Source: Pseudomonas entomophila (GTDB lineage Bacteria; Pseudomonadota; Gammaproteobacteria; Pseudomonadales; Pseudomonadaceae). From it: a stretch of 64,000 bases of DNA. Position numbers and translations under genes: made by a program. Location of the stretch: NCBI RefSeq assembly GCF_023277925.1, contig NZ_CP063832.1, forward strand, positions 2,241,001 through 2,305,000, in the 5' to 3' direction. The notes under the pieces were generated by a model that saw only the letters and a list, made by a program, of their open reading frames with translations, was not told the DNA's origin and ran no database searches. Below are positions 40,798 to 50,568 of the stretch, piece after piece; the first letter of the stretch is position 1, and the number at the start of each line of letters is the position of its first letter.

Positions 40798-42267
40798 ATG
40801 GAATTCACCACTCAACACTTCATCGCATTGGCGCCGATGCTGATCACCACCCTCACCACGGTGGTGGTGATGCTGGCGATCGCCTGGAAGCGCAACCACT
40901 CGCAGACCTTCCTGCTGTCCACCGTGGGCCTGAACCTGGCCCTGCTGTCGATCCTGCCGGCACTTAAAGTCGCGCCGCTGGCGGTCACCACGCTGGTGAC
41001 CATCGACAAGTTCGCCTGCCTGTACATGGCGATCATCCTGGTGGCGACACTGGCCTGCGTCACCCTCGCCCACGCGTATCTCGGCGAAGGCTCCAAGGGT
41101 TTCCCGGGCAACCGTGAAGAGCTGTACCTGCTGCTGCTGATGTCGGCGCTGGGTGGCCTGGTGCTGGTCAGCGCCAACCACCTGGCCGGCCTGTTCATCG
41201 GCCTGGAGCTGCTGTCGGTGCCGGTCTACGGCCTGGTGGCGTACGCTTTCTTCAACAAGCGCTCGCTGGAAGCCGGCATCAAGTACATGGTGCTGTCGGC
41301 CGCCGGTTCCGCCTTCCTGCTGTTCGGCATGGCCCTGCTGTACGCCGATGCCGGCAGCCTGACCTTCGACCAGCTGGGCAAGGCCCTGGCCGCCACCAGC
41401 ATGCCGAGCCTGCTGGCGCAACTGGGCCTGGGCATGATGTTGGTGGGCCTGGCCTTCAAGCTGTCGCTGGTCCCCTTCCACCTGTGGACCCCGGACGTGT
41501 ACGAAGGCGCCCCGGCGCCGGTCGCCGCGTTCCTGGCCACCGCCAGCAAGGTCGCGGTATTCGCCGTGGTCGTGCGCCTGTTCATGCTCTCCCCTGCAGC
41601 CAGCAGCGGCGTGCTGAGCACCGTGCTGGCCGTGATCGCGGTCGCCTCGATCCTGATCGGCAACCTGCTGGCGCTGACCCAGAGCAACCTCAAGCGTCTG
41701 CTGGGTTACTCGTCCATCGCCCACTTCGGCTACCTGGTGATCGCCCTGGTCGCCAGCAAGGGCCTGGCCATGGAAGCCATGGGCGTGTATCTCGTCACCT
41801 ACGTGATCACCAGCCTCGGCGCCTTCGGTGTGATCACCCTGATGTCCTCGCCGTACGCTGGCCGTGACGCCGACGCCCTGTACGAGTACCGCGGCCTGTT
41901 CTGGCGCCGTCCGTACCTGACCGCGGTGCTGACCGTAATGATGCTGTCGCTGGCTGGTATCCCGCTGACCGCGGGCTTCATTGGCAAGTTCTACATCATC
42001 GCCACCGGCGTCGAGTCGCAGCTGTGGTGGCTGGTCGGCGCCCTGGTGCTGGGCAGCGCCATCGGCGTGTACTACTACCTGCGCGTCATGGTCACCCTGT
42101 ACCTGGTCGAGCCGAACCTGCGTCGCCACGATGCTCCGCTGAAGTGGGAACAGCGCACCGGTGGCGTGATGCTGCTGGCAATCGCCATTCTCGCCTTCGT
42201 GCTGGGTGTATACCCGCAGCCGCTGCTGGAGATGGTGCAGCAGGCAGGCCTGCAACTGATCGGTTGA
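40798..42267 (+). CDS. nuoN: NADH-quinone oxidoreductase subunit N
   Basis: Third antiporter-like subunit and last gene of the operon, 489 residues. [17 protein letters not shown] and [19 protein letters not shown] show the conserved Glu and Lys/His elements. I chose ATG 40798 (MEFTTQHF), 7 bases after the nuoM stop; the frame extends upstream into nuoM. A strong terminator follows. Confidence 0.97.
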   Translation: MEFTTQHFIALAPMLITTLTTVVVMLAIAWKRNHSQTFLLSTVGLNLALLSILPALKVAPLAVTTLVTIDKFACLYMAIILVATLACVTLAHAYLGEGSKGFPGNREELYLLLLMSALGGLVLVSANHLAGLFIGLELLSVPVYGLVAYAFFNKRSLEAGIKYMVLSAAGSAFLLFGMALLYADAGSLTFDQLGKALAATSMPSLLAQLGLGMMLVGLAFKLSLVPFHLWTPDVYEGAPAPVAAFLATASKVAVFAVVVRLFMLSPAASSGVLSTVLAVIAVASILIGNLLALTQSNLKRLLGYSSIAHFGYLVIALVASKGLAMEAMGVYLVTYVITSLGAFGVITLMSSPYAGRDADALYEYRGLFWRRPYLTAVLTVMMLSLAGIPLTAGFIGKFYIIATGVESQLWWLVGALVLGSAIGVYYYLRVMVTLYLVEPNLRRHDAPLKWEQRTGGVMLLAIAILAFVLGVYPQPLLEMVQQAGLQLIG

Positions 42268-42287
42268 TCGGTTCCATGCTGTGAAAG

Positions 42288-42317
42288 ACACCCCGCCTCG
42301 GCGGGGTGTTTTTTTTT
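42288..42317 (+). terminator. Strong terminator of the nuo operon
   Basis: ACACCCCGC (42288-42296) pairs with GCGGGGTGT (42301-42309) over CTCG, followed by nine T. It starts 21 bases past the nuoN stop. Confidence 0.97.
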
Positions 42318-42323
42318 GCGTGC

Positions 42324-42392
42324 GGTTCGCCGGCAAGCCGGCTCCTACGGTGGTTCGTCTACCCCTCGTAGGAGCCGGCTTGCCGGCGAACC
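42324..42392. repeat. REP pair (BIME), perfect inverted arms
   Basis: The 25-base unit starting GGTTCGCCGGCAAGCCGGCT (42324-42348) is repeated exactly in inverted form at 42368-42392, with 19 bases between. It is the cleanest pair of the GGAGCCGGCTTGCCGGCGAA family in the window. Confidence 0.9.
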
Positions 42393-42468
42393 GATGACAG
42401 ATCGACCACTGTGCTTCGTCTGCCCTTTGCAGCGTCAGACTCCGCACTCGATCTGGAACCCCGTCCCC

Positions 42469-44550
42469 ATGCGCCCCACCCTCCCCTACTCCCTGCTGGC
42501 CCTGTTCGCCGCCGGCGCAACCCAAGCCGCCAACCGCGTCGAACTCGACCAGGTGCTGATCCAGGACCAACCGCAAACCGAACTGGAAGCCGCTGCCGAC
42601 CACCTGCGTGAAATCCCCGGCGCCAGCAACCTGGTAGACATGGGCAAGGTGGGCCAGGGCCGAGTGGCGAGCAACCAGGACGTGCTGGCCTACCAGCCGG
42701 GGGTGTTCGCCCAGTCGGCGGGCAACGACGGCATCAAGCTGTCGATCCGTGGCTCGGGCATCAACCGCGCGCCGGGCGCCCACGGCTCCGGGGTGTACAC
42801 GATGTTCGACGGCCTGCCGCTGACCGGCCCGGGCGGTACGCCCTACGAGCTGTTCGAACCGCTGTGGCTGAGCCGCGCCGAAGTGCTGCGCGGCGCCAAC
42901 GGTTTCGACCAAGGCTCGCTGGCCCTGGGCGGCGCGATCAACTATGTGACCCACACCGGCTACGATGCGGCGCCTCTGCAGGTGCGCTACGAAGCCGGCA
43001 GCCGTGGCTACCAGCGCCGGCATGTCAGCTCCGGCCAGGTACTGGGCAACCTCGACTACTACGTGGCCCTGACCGACGCTGAATACGACGGCTACCAGCA
43101 CCACAGCAGCGGCAGCGCCAAGGGCATCGCCGCCAACGTCGGCTACCGCTTCAACCCGAACCTGGAGACGCGCTTCTACCTGCGCTACCGGGAAACCGAG
43201 AACGACCTGGCCGGGCGCCTGACCAAGGATCAGATCAAGCACGACCCACGCGCTGCCAATTCGCTTTATATGCGCCGTGACGCCAGCCGCCCCCAGCCGG
43301 GCAGCACCTGGCTGGCAAACAAGACAACTTTCTATCTGGAAGATGACTCACGCCTGGAAACCGGCTTGGTCTATCACGACTACCCCATGGACCTGCGTGA
43401 AGGCGCCAACCGCCTTAAAGTCGCCTACACCGATGTGAGCGGTACACTCAATTACCATCGCCGCGATGCGTTGTTCGGCCATGAGAGCAAAACCACCATT
43501 GGCTGGCGTACCACCAAGCACCTTCCCAACAGCGGTGCATCGGAATTTGTTCGTGTACAGGAGGCCGGCAACGCTCCACTGGCAGTCGGCGAGCGAACCC
43601 GCGATTTCAGCTATCAGGGCTCGGATACCGTCCTGCACCTGGGCAACGACCTGGAACTGGTACCAAATCTCTGGCTGACCACTGGCCTGGCGATGATCTA
43701 CACCCGTCGCGAGAGCGATGTGACCTACCCTGCCGTTGGAGGAAGGGCCAGCCAGCATGACTGGGACTATGCGCCACGGGTTGGCCTGCGCTATGACATC
43801 CGGCCTGACTTACAGATCTACGGCAATCTGAGTCGTTCGGTCGAACCACCCCATCCGTGGGCACTTGTCTGGAGTTCGCCAAAAGTCAAAGGCCAACAGT
43901 TCCAGACGCAGCCCATCAAAATGCAGAATCAGACTGCGACAACGCTTGAACTGGGCACACGTGGCGACTCGGCGATCGGCCGCTGGGACTTGGCCTGGTA
44001 CTACTCTCAAGTACGACACGAATTGCTGACTGTCGAAATTGAACCTGCCGTCACGGGCGAGTTCAATGCCAGCCCGACTATCCACCAAGGCCTCGAAGCC
44101 GGCCTGGACAGCACGCTTTGGGAACAACCAGGTACCGGCAAGCTCAGCCTGCGCCAAGCCTACACCTTCAGCGACTTCCACTACCGCGACGACGACACGT
44201 TCGGCGACAACCGCCTGCCCGGCATCCCCATGCACTACTACCAGGCCGAACTGCGCTACGACTGGCCAAGTGGTTTTTACGCCGGGGTGAACACGCAGAT
44301 GGCGTCCAAGGTGCAAGTGGACTACGCCAACAGCTACCACGCCGACGCCTATGCCCTGCTCGGCGCACGCCTGGGCTGGGAATCGCCCAAGCAGGACTGG
44401 CAGACCTGGCTGGACCTGCGCAACCTGACCAACAAGCGCTATGCGGCGACGGTGACGCCGGGGTACAACGACGCCGGGCAGGACATCGCCCGCTCGACGC
44501 CTGGGGAAGGGTTCGGGGTGTATGCGGGGGTTTCCTACAGCTTCCGCTGA
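42469..44550 (+). CDS. TonB-dependent outer membrane receptor
   Basis: A 693-residue receptor that takes up ligands (often ferric siderophores) using TonB energy. A signal peptide (LLALFAAGATQA) is followed by the plug domain (IPGASNLVDMGKVG, LSIRGSGINR, GGAINYVTHT) and a 22-strand barrel ending in the C-terminal aromatic FR motif (YAGVSYSFR). The best fit is the FecA/ferric-citrate-like side of the family, but the substrate cannot be told. No long N-terminal signalling domain is seen, so it is not a FecA-type transducer. The centre (about 43310-44130) is distinctly poorer in GC than the ends. I see no Fur box upstream, and the ribosome site is weak. Confidence 0.9.
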   Translation: MRPTLPYSLLALFAAGATQAANRVELDQVLIQDQPQTELEAAADHLREIPGASNLVDMGKVGQGRVASNQDVLAYQPGVFAQSAGNDGIKLSIRGSGINRAPGAHGSGVYTMFDGLPLTGPGGTPYELFEPLWLSRAEVLRGANGFDQGSLALGGAINYVTHTGYDAAPLQVRYEAGSRGYQRRHVSSGQVLGNLDYYVALTDAEYDGYQHHSSGSAKGIAANVGYRFNPNLETRFYLRYRETENDLAGRLTKDQIKHDPRAANSLYMRRDASRPQPGSTWLANKTTFYLEDDSRLETGLVYHDYPMDLREGANRLKVAYTDVSGTLNYHRRDALFGHESKTTIGWRTTKHLPNSGASEFVRVQEAGNAPLAVGERTRDFSYQGSDTVLHLGNDLELVPNLWLTTGLAMIYTRRESDVTYPAVGGRASQHDWDYAPRVGLRYDIRPDLQIYGNLSRSVEPPHPWALVWSSPKVKGQQFQTQPIKMQNQTATTLELGTRGDSAIGRWDLAWYYSQVRHELLTVEIEPAVTGEFNASPTIHQGLEAGLDSTLWEQPGTGKLSLRQAYTFSDFHYRDDDTFGDNRLPGIPMHYYQAELRYDWPSGFYAGVNTQMASKVQVDYANSYHADAYALLGARLGWESPKQDWQTWLDLRNLTNKRYAATVTPGYNDAGQDIARSTPGEGFGVYAGVSYSFR

Positions 44551-44621
44551 TCACTGGCCCTGTTCGCCGGCTAGCCGGTTCTCAAGGAACAAAACGTAGC
44601 CCATTGATTGGGTCAGACCTG

Positions 44622-44706
44622 TGTAGGAGCGGCCTTAGCCGCGATCACTCGCGAAGCGGGTGCCGCACACCGTGGTGCCTGCATCGCGGCTGAAGCCGCT
44701 CCTACA
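44622..44706. repeat. REP pair (BIME), AGGAGCGG family
   Basis: TGTAGGAGCGG at 44622 is mirrored by CCGCTCCTACA ending at 44706. Between them, GCGATCACTCGCGAAGCGGG and GCACACCGTGGTGC make further stems. It lies between the convergent TonB receptor and AI-2E genes. A partial unit GTTCGCCGG lies at about 44569. Confidence 0.8.
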
Positions 44707-44753
44707 GACGATTCAGTGCCCTGCGAGACAGCGCAGCCTGATGAACAAGGCAC

Positions 44754-45818
44754 TCACGAAGGCAACTGCACCTGCGGCTTGCCCGACACGAAGATCGCCC
44801 AGCTCGACACAAACAACGCCGCGATCAACGGCCCGATCACGAACCCGTTGAGCCCGAACACCGCCAGCCCACCCAGGGTCGACACCAGCACCAGGTAATC
44901 CGGCATCCGCGTATCCTTGCCCACCAGGATCGGCCGCAGCAAGTTGTCCACCAGCCCGATCACCAGCACTCCGAAAGCAATCAACACGATCCCCCGCCAC
45001 GTTGCCCCGGTCAGCAGGAAATACACCGCCACCGGCCCCCAGACGATCCCTGCGCCCACCGCCGGCAACAGCGACAGGAACGCCATCAGCACCGCCCACA
45101 CCAGCGCGCTGGGGATATCCAGCACCCAGAAGATCAAGCCGCCCAATGCCCCCTGGGTGATCGCCACCAGCAAGTTGCCTTTGACCGTCGCGCGCACCAC
45201 GCGCTTGAACTTCAACTGCAACCGGCGCTTTTGCTGCTCGGGCAGCGGTACAGCCTGACGCACTTTGCGCGCGACATCCGCCCCCTCGCGCAGGAAGAAG
45301 TACAACAGGTAGAGCATGATGCCGAAGCTCACCAGAAACTCGAAGGTGCCCTGGCCGAAGCTGAACGCCTGCCCCGCAAGGAACTGGCTGCCCTGGGTAG
45401 CCCACTTGCTGATCTTGTCACGCAGGCCGTCGAGGTTGCCCATGCCCATGCGGTCCAGAAAATGCTGGGCGTAGGCCGGGAGCATGTCCTTGCCACGCTC
45501 GATATAACCGGCAATATCCAGCTGGCCGCTCTCGATACGCTGGTACAACGCGGCGCCCTCCTGCACCAGCAACGCACTGATGATGATCACCGGCAGCACG
45601 GCGATCAGCAGGCAAGTCATCAGTGCCGTCGCCGTCGCCAAGTTGCGCCGCCCACCGAAGCGCAACAGCAGGTGGCGCTGCAAGGGCGAGAAAAGAATGC
45701 CCAGGATCACCGCCCAGAAGATCGCACCTGCGTATGGCAGCAGGATCCACAGGAAGGCGATGGTCACCAGTGCCAGCAACACTGTCAGGGCTTTGTTCTG
45801 CAACACTGTTTCGTTCAT
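44754..45818 (-). CDS. AI-2E family transporter (PerM/YdiK-like)
   Basis: A 354-residue polytopic membrane protein with 7-8 helices. AGAIFWAVILGILFSPLQRH near the N terminus and the C-terminal FVIGPLIAALFVSSW (with the GLNGFVIGP core motif) are typical. The long mid-domain 'PerM' region and the YFFLREGADVARKVRQ loop are visible. The family exports autoinducer-2-like or other small molecules, and the true substrate here is unknown. ATG 45818 (MNETVLQ) has GAGGA 6 bases upstream; ATG 45824 is too close to it. It is divergent from trhP around an ANR box. Confidence 0.88.
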   Translation of the reverse strand: MNETVLQNKALTVLLALVTIAFLWILLPYAGAIFWAVILGILFSPLQRHLLLRFGGRRNLATATALMTCLLIAVLPVIIISALLVQEGAALYQRIESGQLDIAGYIERGKDMLPAYAQHFLDRMGMGNLDGLRDKISKWATQGSQFLAGQAFSFGQGTFEFLVSFGIMLYLLYFFLREGADVARKVRQAVPLPEQQKRRLQLKFKRVVRATVKGNLLVAITQGALGGLIFWVLDIPSALVWAVLMAFLSLLPAVGAGIVWGPVAVYFLLTGATWRGIVLIAFGVLVIGLVDNLLRPILVGKDTRMPDYLVLVSTLGGLAVFGLNGFVIGPLIAALFVSSWAIFVSGKPQVQLPS

Positions 45819-45873
45819 GGGCATTCCTCATGGGCTCAACCATTTAGTGCCCCGCCCATCGCCAAAAGTGCCG

Positions 45874-45887
45874 TTGACCCAGATCAA
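45874..45887. promoter_or_regulatory. ANR/FNR box between AI-2E and trhP genes
   Basis: TTGACCCAGATCAA matches TTGAT-N4-ATCAA at 9 of 10 positions. For trhP a -10-like TAGCAT lies at 45910-45915, which puts +1 near 45922 and centres the box at -41.5 (class II). The trhP ATG is 21 bases further on. The box is also 56 bases upstream of the AI-2E start, but the -10 on that side is poor. Confidence 0.7.
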
Positions 45888-45942
45888 TACCCACTGTTGG
45901 CCACCGCCTTAGCATCCGCGCCTTTTGCCCCCGGTGCGCACC

Positions 45943-47277
45943 ATGACCTCCTTCGCCAAGCCCGAACTGCTCGCCCCCGCCGGCACCCTCAAGACCATGC
46001 GCTACGCCTTCGCCTACGGCGCCGATGCGGTCTACGCCGGCCAGCCACGCTACAGCCTGCGGGTGCGCAACAACGAGTTCGACCACACCAACCTGGCCCT
46101 CGGCATCCAGGAGGCCCATGCCCTGGGCAAGCAGTTCTACGTGGTAGTCAACATCGCCCCACACAACGCCAAGCTGAAAACCTTCCTCAAGGACCTGGCG
46201 CCAGTGATCGAAATGGGCCCGGACGCGCTGATCATGTCCGACCCCGGGCTGATCATGCTGGTGCGCCAGCACTTCCCGCAGATGCCCATCCACCTCTCGG
46301 TGCAAGCCAACACGGTGAACTGGGCCAGCGTGAAGTTCTGGCAGGGCATGGGCCTGACCCGGGTGATCCTGTCACGGGAACTGTCGCTGGAAGAAATCGA
46401 GCAGATCCGCCAGGAGGTGCCGGACATGCAGCTGGAGGTCTTCGTCCACGGCGCGCTGTGCATGGCCTACTCCGGGCGCTGCCTACTGTCGGGCTACTTG
46501 AACAAACGCGACGCCAACCAAGGCACCTGCACCAATGCCTGCCGCTGGAAGTATGCAGCGACCCCGGCCACCGAGAACGCCGCCGGCGACATCGTCCGCG
46601 AGTTCGAACCCACACTGGGCATCGGCGCGCCCACCGACCAGGTGTTCCTGTTGCAGGAGTCCAACCGCCCAGGCGAGGAAATGCCGGCGTTCGAGGACGA
46701 GCACGGCACCTATATCATGAACGCCAAGGACCTGCGCGCGATCCAGCACGTCGAGCGCCTGACCCACATGGGCGTGCACTCACTGAAGATCGAGGGGCGC
46801 ACCAAATCGCACTTCTACTGCGCCCGCGCCGTGCAGTCGTACCGCCAAGCCATCGACGACGCGGTGGCCGGGCGACCGTTTGACCGTGGCTTGCTGGACA
46901 ACCTTGAATCCCTTGCCCAGCGCGGCTACACCGAAGGCTTCCTGCGCCGCCACGTGCACGATGAATACCAGAACTACCAGCGAGGCAATTCGGTGTCCGA
47001 GCGCCAGCAGTTCGTCGGTGAGCTGACCGGGGCACGGGTCGATGGCCTGGCCGAGGTCAAGGTGAAGAACCGTTTCGCCGTGGGTGACCATCTGGAGCTG
47101 ATGACCCCACGCGGCAACTACCATTTCGACCTGCACCGACTGTGCGACCGCCAGCAGCAGGCAATCGAGGTGGCACCCGGCGATGGCCACGTGGTGTACC
47201 TGCCGATCCCCGAACAGGTGTCGCTTGAGTTCGGCCTGCTGATGCGCGACCTGGACAGCAACGAGGTGGCTGCCTGA
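45943..47277 (+). CDS. trhP: tRNA 5-hydroxyuridine synthesis protein TrhP (YegQ, peptidase U32 family)
   Basis: Needed, with prephenate, to make 5-hydroxyuridine at tRNA wobble U34, independently of oxygen; TrhO is the oxygen-using alternative. The 444 residues follow E. coli YegQ closely: ELLAPAGTLKTMRYAFAYGADAVYAG, the Cys-rich CTNACRWKY and HGALCMAYSGRCLLS (four Cys, probable Fe-S ligands), and the U32 signature (NQGTCTNACRW, EGRTKSHFYCAR). The start is ATG 45943, three codons before KPELL; the upstream ATG 45925 is not needed. The ribosome site is weak. The ANR box upstream suits expression when oxygen is low. Confidence 0.93.
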   Translation: MTSFAKPELLAPAGTLKTMRYAFAYGADAVYAGQPRYSLRVRNNEFDHTNLALGIQEAHALGKQFYVVVNIAPHNAKLKTFLKDLAPVIEMGPDALIMSDPGLIMLVRQHFPQMPIHLSVQANTVNWASVKFWQGMGLTRVILSRELSLEEIEQIRQEVPDMQLEVFVHGALCMAYSGRCLLSGYLNKRDANQGTCTNACRWKYAATPATENAAGDIVREFEPTLGIGAPTDQVFLLQESNRPGEEMPAFEDEHGTYIMNAKDLRAIQHVERLTHMGVHSLKIEGRTKSHFYCARAVQSYRQAIDDAVAGRPFDRGLLDNLESLAQRGYTEGFLRRHVHDEYQNYQRGNSVSERQQFVGELTGARVDGLAEVKVKNRFAVGDHLELMTPRGNYHFDLHRLCDRQQQAIEVAPGDGHVVYLPIPEQVSLEFGLLMRDLDSNEVAA

Positions 47278-47289
47278 CAAATCTGTAAT
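47275..47289 (+). promoter_or_regulatory. CopR/CusR-like box at the head of the copper operon
   Basis: TGACAAATCTGTAAT resembles the TGACA-N4-TGTnAt type of site used by CopR/CusR copper response regulators. It overlaps the trhP stop codon (TGA 47275-47277) and lies 67-82 bases before the copA start. No regulator copRS genes are in the window. A related TGACA is at 47306. Confidence 0.5.
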
Positions 47290-47356
47290 CCGCGCCTCAG
47301 TTGGCTGACAGGCGCTGGCGGCGAGGATCGTGGCACGTTCACAGCGAGAGCACGCC

Positions 47357-49093
47357 ATGCCACCGACACCAACCCGCCGCACCTTCGTCAAGGGCCTGGG
47401 TGCCGCCACCGCCCTCGCCGGCCTGGGCCTCTGGCGCCCACTGGCCCAGGCCACCGAAGGCCGGCGCCCCCTGCACGAGCTCAGCGGCCAGCAGTTCGAA
47501 CTGTTCATCGGCCAGACCCCGGTCAACATCACCGGCCGCCCACGCACCGCGCAAACCATCAATGGCAGCCTGCCCGGCCCGCAGCTGCGTTGGCGCGAGG
47601 GCGACACCGTGACCCTGCGCGTGCGCAACCGCCTGGACCAGCCCACCTCGATCCACTGGCACGGCATCATCCTCCCGGCCAACATGGACGGCGTGCCAGG
47701 GCTGAGTTTCGCCGGCATCGAACCCGGTGGCGACTACCTCTACCAAGTCACCCTGCGCCAGAGCGGCACCTACTGGTACCACAGCCATTCCGGGTTGCAG
47801 GAGCAGGCCGGCGTTTACGGGGCCATCGTCATCGAGCCGCGCGAGCCTGAAGCCCATCAGTACCAACGCGATCATGTACTGCTGTTCAGCGACTGGTCGG
47901 ACCAAGCGCCAGAGGCGTTGATGGCCACGCTTAAAAAGCAATCCGACGCCTTCAACTACCACAAGCGCACGGTCGGTGACTTCGTCGACGATGTCGCCGA
48001 AAACGGCTGGGGCAAGGCCCTCGACAACCGCTGGGCCTGGGCGAAGATGCGCATGAGCCCCACCGACCTCGCTGACATCAGCGCCGCCAGCTACACCTAC
48101 CTGCTCAACGGCCAGCCCCCAGGCGGTAACTTCACCTGCCTGTTCCAGCCCGGCGAGACCGTGCGCCTGCGCCTGATCAACGCCTCGGCGATGACCTACT
48201 TCGACTTCCGCATCCCGGGCTTGAAGCTCACGGTGATCGCCGCCGACGGCCTGGCCGTGACGCCCGTGACCGTGGACGAGCTGCGCATTGCCGTGGCCGA
48301 GACCTACGACGTGCTGGTGACCGTGGGCGATCTGCCCGCCTACACCCTGTTCGCCCAAAGCATGGACCGCACCGGTTTCGCCCGCGGCACCCTGGCTCGC
48401 GTGGCCGGTTTGCAGGCCCCCGTGCCCGAGCCGGATCCGCGCCCGGTGCTGACCATGGACGACATGGGGCACGGCGGCATGGACCAGATGGATCACTCGA
48501 ACATGGCGGCGATGGACCACGGCAACATGGCGGGCATGGACCACTCGACCATGGCCGGCATGGCCATGATGCAAAGCCATCCCGCCAGCGAAACCGACAA
48601 CCCGCTGGTGGACATGCAGACCATGGCCCCCCGCGCCAACCTGGCCGACCCCGGCCTTGGCCTGCGCGGCAACGGCCGCCGCGTGCTGACCTACGCCGAC
48701 CTGCGCAGCCCCTACCCCGACCCGGACGGCCGCGAACCGTCACGGGACATCCAACTGCACCTGACCGGGCACATGGAGCGCTTCGCCTGGTCGTTCGACG
48801 GCATCAAGTTCAGCGACGCCGAGCCGCTGCGGCTGAAATACGGCGAGCGGGTGCGCATCACCCTGGTCAACGACACCATGATGACCCACCCCATCCACCT
48901 GCACGGCATGTGGAGCGACCTGGAGGACGAACAAGGGCGCTTCCTGGTGCGCAAGCACACCATCGACATGCCCCCCGGCAGCCGCCGTAGCTACCGCGTC
49001 AGCGCCGACGCGCTGGGCCGCTGGGCCTACCACTGCCACCTGCTCTACCACATGGAGACCGGCATGTTCCGCGAGGTACGAGTCGATGAATGA
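47357..49093 (+). CDS. copA: Copper resistance multicopper oxidase CopA
   Basis: Periplasmic copper-binding multicopper oxidase, 578 residues. A Tat signal ([19 protein letters not shown]) precedes three cupredoxin domains. Copper ligands: HWHGI and WYHSHSG in domain 1, HPIHLHGMW and [12 protein letters not shown] in domain 3. A Met/His-rich stretch (about 374-415, [20 protein letters not shown] start) with repeated MDHxxM units binds extra copper. I chose ATG 47357; a GTG at 47330 is possible. A copper-box-like site is just upstream. It overlaps copB by 8 bases. Confidence 0.96.
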   Translation: MPPTPTRRTFVKGLGAATALAGLGLWRPLAQATEGRRPLHELSGQQFELFIGQTPVNITGRPRTAQTINGSLPGPQLRWREGDTVTLRVRNRLDQPTSIHWHGIILPANMDGVPGLSFAGIEPGGDYLYQVTLRQSGTYWYHSHSGLQEQAGVYGAIVIEPREPEAHQYQRDHVLLFSDWSDQAPEALMATLKKQSDAFNYHKRTVGDFVDDVAENGWGKALDNRWAWAKMRMSPTDLADISAASYTYLLNGQPPGGNFTCLFQPGETVRLRLINASAMTYFDFRIPGLKLTVIAADGLAVTPVTVDELRIAVAETYDVLVTVGDLPAYTLFAQSMDRTGFARGTLARVAGLQAPVPEPDPRPVLTMDDMGHGGMDQMDHSNMAAMDHGNMAGMDHSTMAGMAMMQSHPASETDNPLVDMQTMAPRANLADPGLGLRGNGRRVLTYADLRSPYPDPDGREPSRDIQLHLTGHMERFAWSFDGIKFSDAEPLRLKYGERVRITLVNDTMMTHPIHLHGMWSDLEDEQGRFLVRKHTIDMPPGSRRSYRVSADALGRWAYHCHLLYHMETGMFREVRVDE

Positions 49094-49991
49094 GATCTGC
49101 AACCGCCGCATCGTCACCGGTGTCGCGCTGCTCGCCCTGCTGGCCAGCGAACGGGCCCTGGCCGCTGGCATGGCGCCTATGAGTCATGGCGCCATGCCAA
49201 TGGACCATGGCCAGATGAATCACGGTGCCATGCCCATGGACCACAGCCAGATGAACCACGCAGCGGCGCCCCCGAGCCAACCGCGCACACCGCTGCCAGC
49301 GATCACCGACGCCGACCGCCGCGCCGCATTCCCGCCGCTGCCAGGGCATCAGGTGCACGATCGGGCAACCCACTGGGCGGTGATCGTCGACCAGCTGGAA
49401 TACCAGAACTTCGAAAGCAGCAGCGCCGTGAACTGGAACGCCACCGCCTGGGTCGGGGGTGATATCGACCGCCTGTGGCTGCGCAGTGAGGGTGAGCGGG
49501 AACAAGGCAAGACCCACAAGGCTGAACTGCAGGCGCTCTGGGGCCATGCCATCAGCCCCTGGTGGGGGCTGGTCGGCGGTGTGCGCCAGGATTTCAAGCC
49601 CGCCAGCGGCCAGACCTGGGCCGCTTTCGGTATCCAAGGCATGCCGCTCTACGGCCTGGAGCTGGAGGCAACCGCCTATGCCGGCGAGCGACAGCAGACC
49701 GCGCTGCGCCTGGAGGCCGGTTACGCTATGCTGCTGACCAACCGCTGGGGCCTCGAGCCCACCGTCGAGGCCAACTTCTTCGGGCGCAACGACCCCGGGC
49801 GCGAACAAGGCTCGGGCCTGGCCGAGAGCGAAGTGGGCCTGCGCCTGCGCTACGAGATCACCCGCGCATTCGCACCCTACGTCGGCGTCAGCTTCAATCG
49901 CCTGCACGGCAACCGCGCCGACCAGGCCCGGGAGGACGGCGAGGACATCGGCCAAACCCGCTTGGTGGCCGGGGTCCGACTTCGCTTCTAA
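49086..49991 (+). CDS. copB: Copper resistance outer membrane protein CopB
   Basis: A 301-residue outer-membrane protein. After a signal peptide ([14 protein letters not shown]), a Met/His-rich segment ([15 protein letters not shown] and [10 protein letters not shown] repeats, about 30-60) binds copper. The rest is a beta-barrel ending in VAGVRLRF, the usual outer-membrane insertion end. It overlaps copA by 8 bases, so it is translationally coupled to it. This is the usual copAB pair. Confidence 0.93.
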   Translation: MNEICNRRIVTGVALLALLASERALAAGMAPMSHGAMPMDHGQMNHGAMPMDHSQMNHAAAPPSQPRTPLPAITDADRRAAFPPLPGHQVHDRATHWAVIVDQLEYQNFESSSAVNWNATAWVGGDIDRLWLRSEGEREQGKTHKAELQALWGHAISPWWGLVGGVRQDFKPASGQTWAAFGIQGMPLYGLELEATAYAGERQQTALRLEAGYAMLLTNRWGLEPTVEANFFGRNDPGREQGSGLAESEVGLRLRYEITRAFAPYVGVSFNRLHGNRADQAREDGEDIGQTRLVAGVRLRF

Positions 49992-50008
49992 AACTCGGTG
50001 CCGCCCTT

Positions 50009-50089
50009 GTAGGAGCTTTAGCCGCGATGCAGGCACCGCGGTAAGTGGCACCCGCTTTGCGGGTGATCGCGGCTGAAGCCGCTCCTACC
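50009..50089. repeat. REP pair (BIME), AGGAGCGG family, degenerate left arm
   Basis: The left unit GTAGGAGCTTTAGCCGCGAT has lost part of its stem; the right unit GGCTGAAGCCGCTCCTAC is intact. It lies between copB and the DUF411 gene and may part their mRNAs. Confidence 0.75.
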
Positions 50090-50139
50090 GGGCCGGCGCT
50101 GAGTCAACACGATTTGTTTTGTTTCACAGGAGCTCCTCC

Positions 50140-50568
50140 ATGCTGCGCAAACACCTGCTCACCCTCGGCCTGCTGGCCATCACCGGCCTGGCCCAGGCCG
50201 CCGAGACCATTGATGTGTACCGCGACCCCAACTGCGGCTGCTGCAAGGAATGGATCAAGCACCTTGGCGATAACGGTTTCACCGTCAATGACCACGTCGA
50301 ACCAAACATGAGCGCGGTCAAGCAACGCCTGGGAGTCGCGCCACGCCTGGCCTCCTGCCACACCGGGGTGATCGACGGCAAGTTCGTCGAGGGCCATGTG
50401 CCAGCCGAGCAAGTACGCCTGCTGGCCAAGCGCAATGATCTCAAGGGCATCGCGGTGCCGGGCATGCCCATGGGCTCGCCGGGCATGGAGATGGGTGATC
50501 ACAAAGATGCCTACCAGGTCATCGGCGTGACCCATGACGACCAGGACACCGTGGTCGCCACCTACTGA
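50140..50568 (+). CDS. DUF411 copper-related periplasmic protein (CopG-like)
   Basis: A 142-residue exported protein. A signal peptide (LLTLGLLAITGLAQA) precedes a thioredoxin-like domain with a CxCC motif (DPNCGCCKEW; C32, C34, C35) and a second conserved Cys with His (LASCHTG). This is DUF411, which in P. aeruginosa is called CopG and binds copper with redox function. AGGAGC precedes the ATG. It follows copAB after a REP pair and overlaps the next gene by 1 base. Confidence 0.85.
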   Translation: MLRKHLLTLGLLAITGLAQAAETIDVYRDPNCGCCKEWIKHLGDNGFTVNDHVEPNMSAVKQRLGVAPRLASCHTGVIDGKFVEGHVPAEQVRLLAKRNDLKGIAVPGMPMGSPGMEMGDHKDAYQVIGVTHDDQDTVVATY

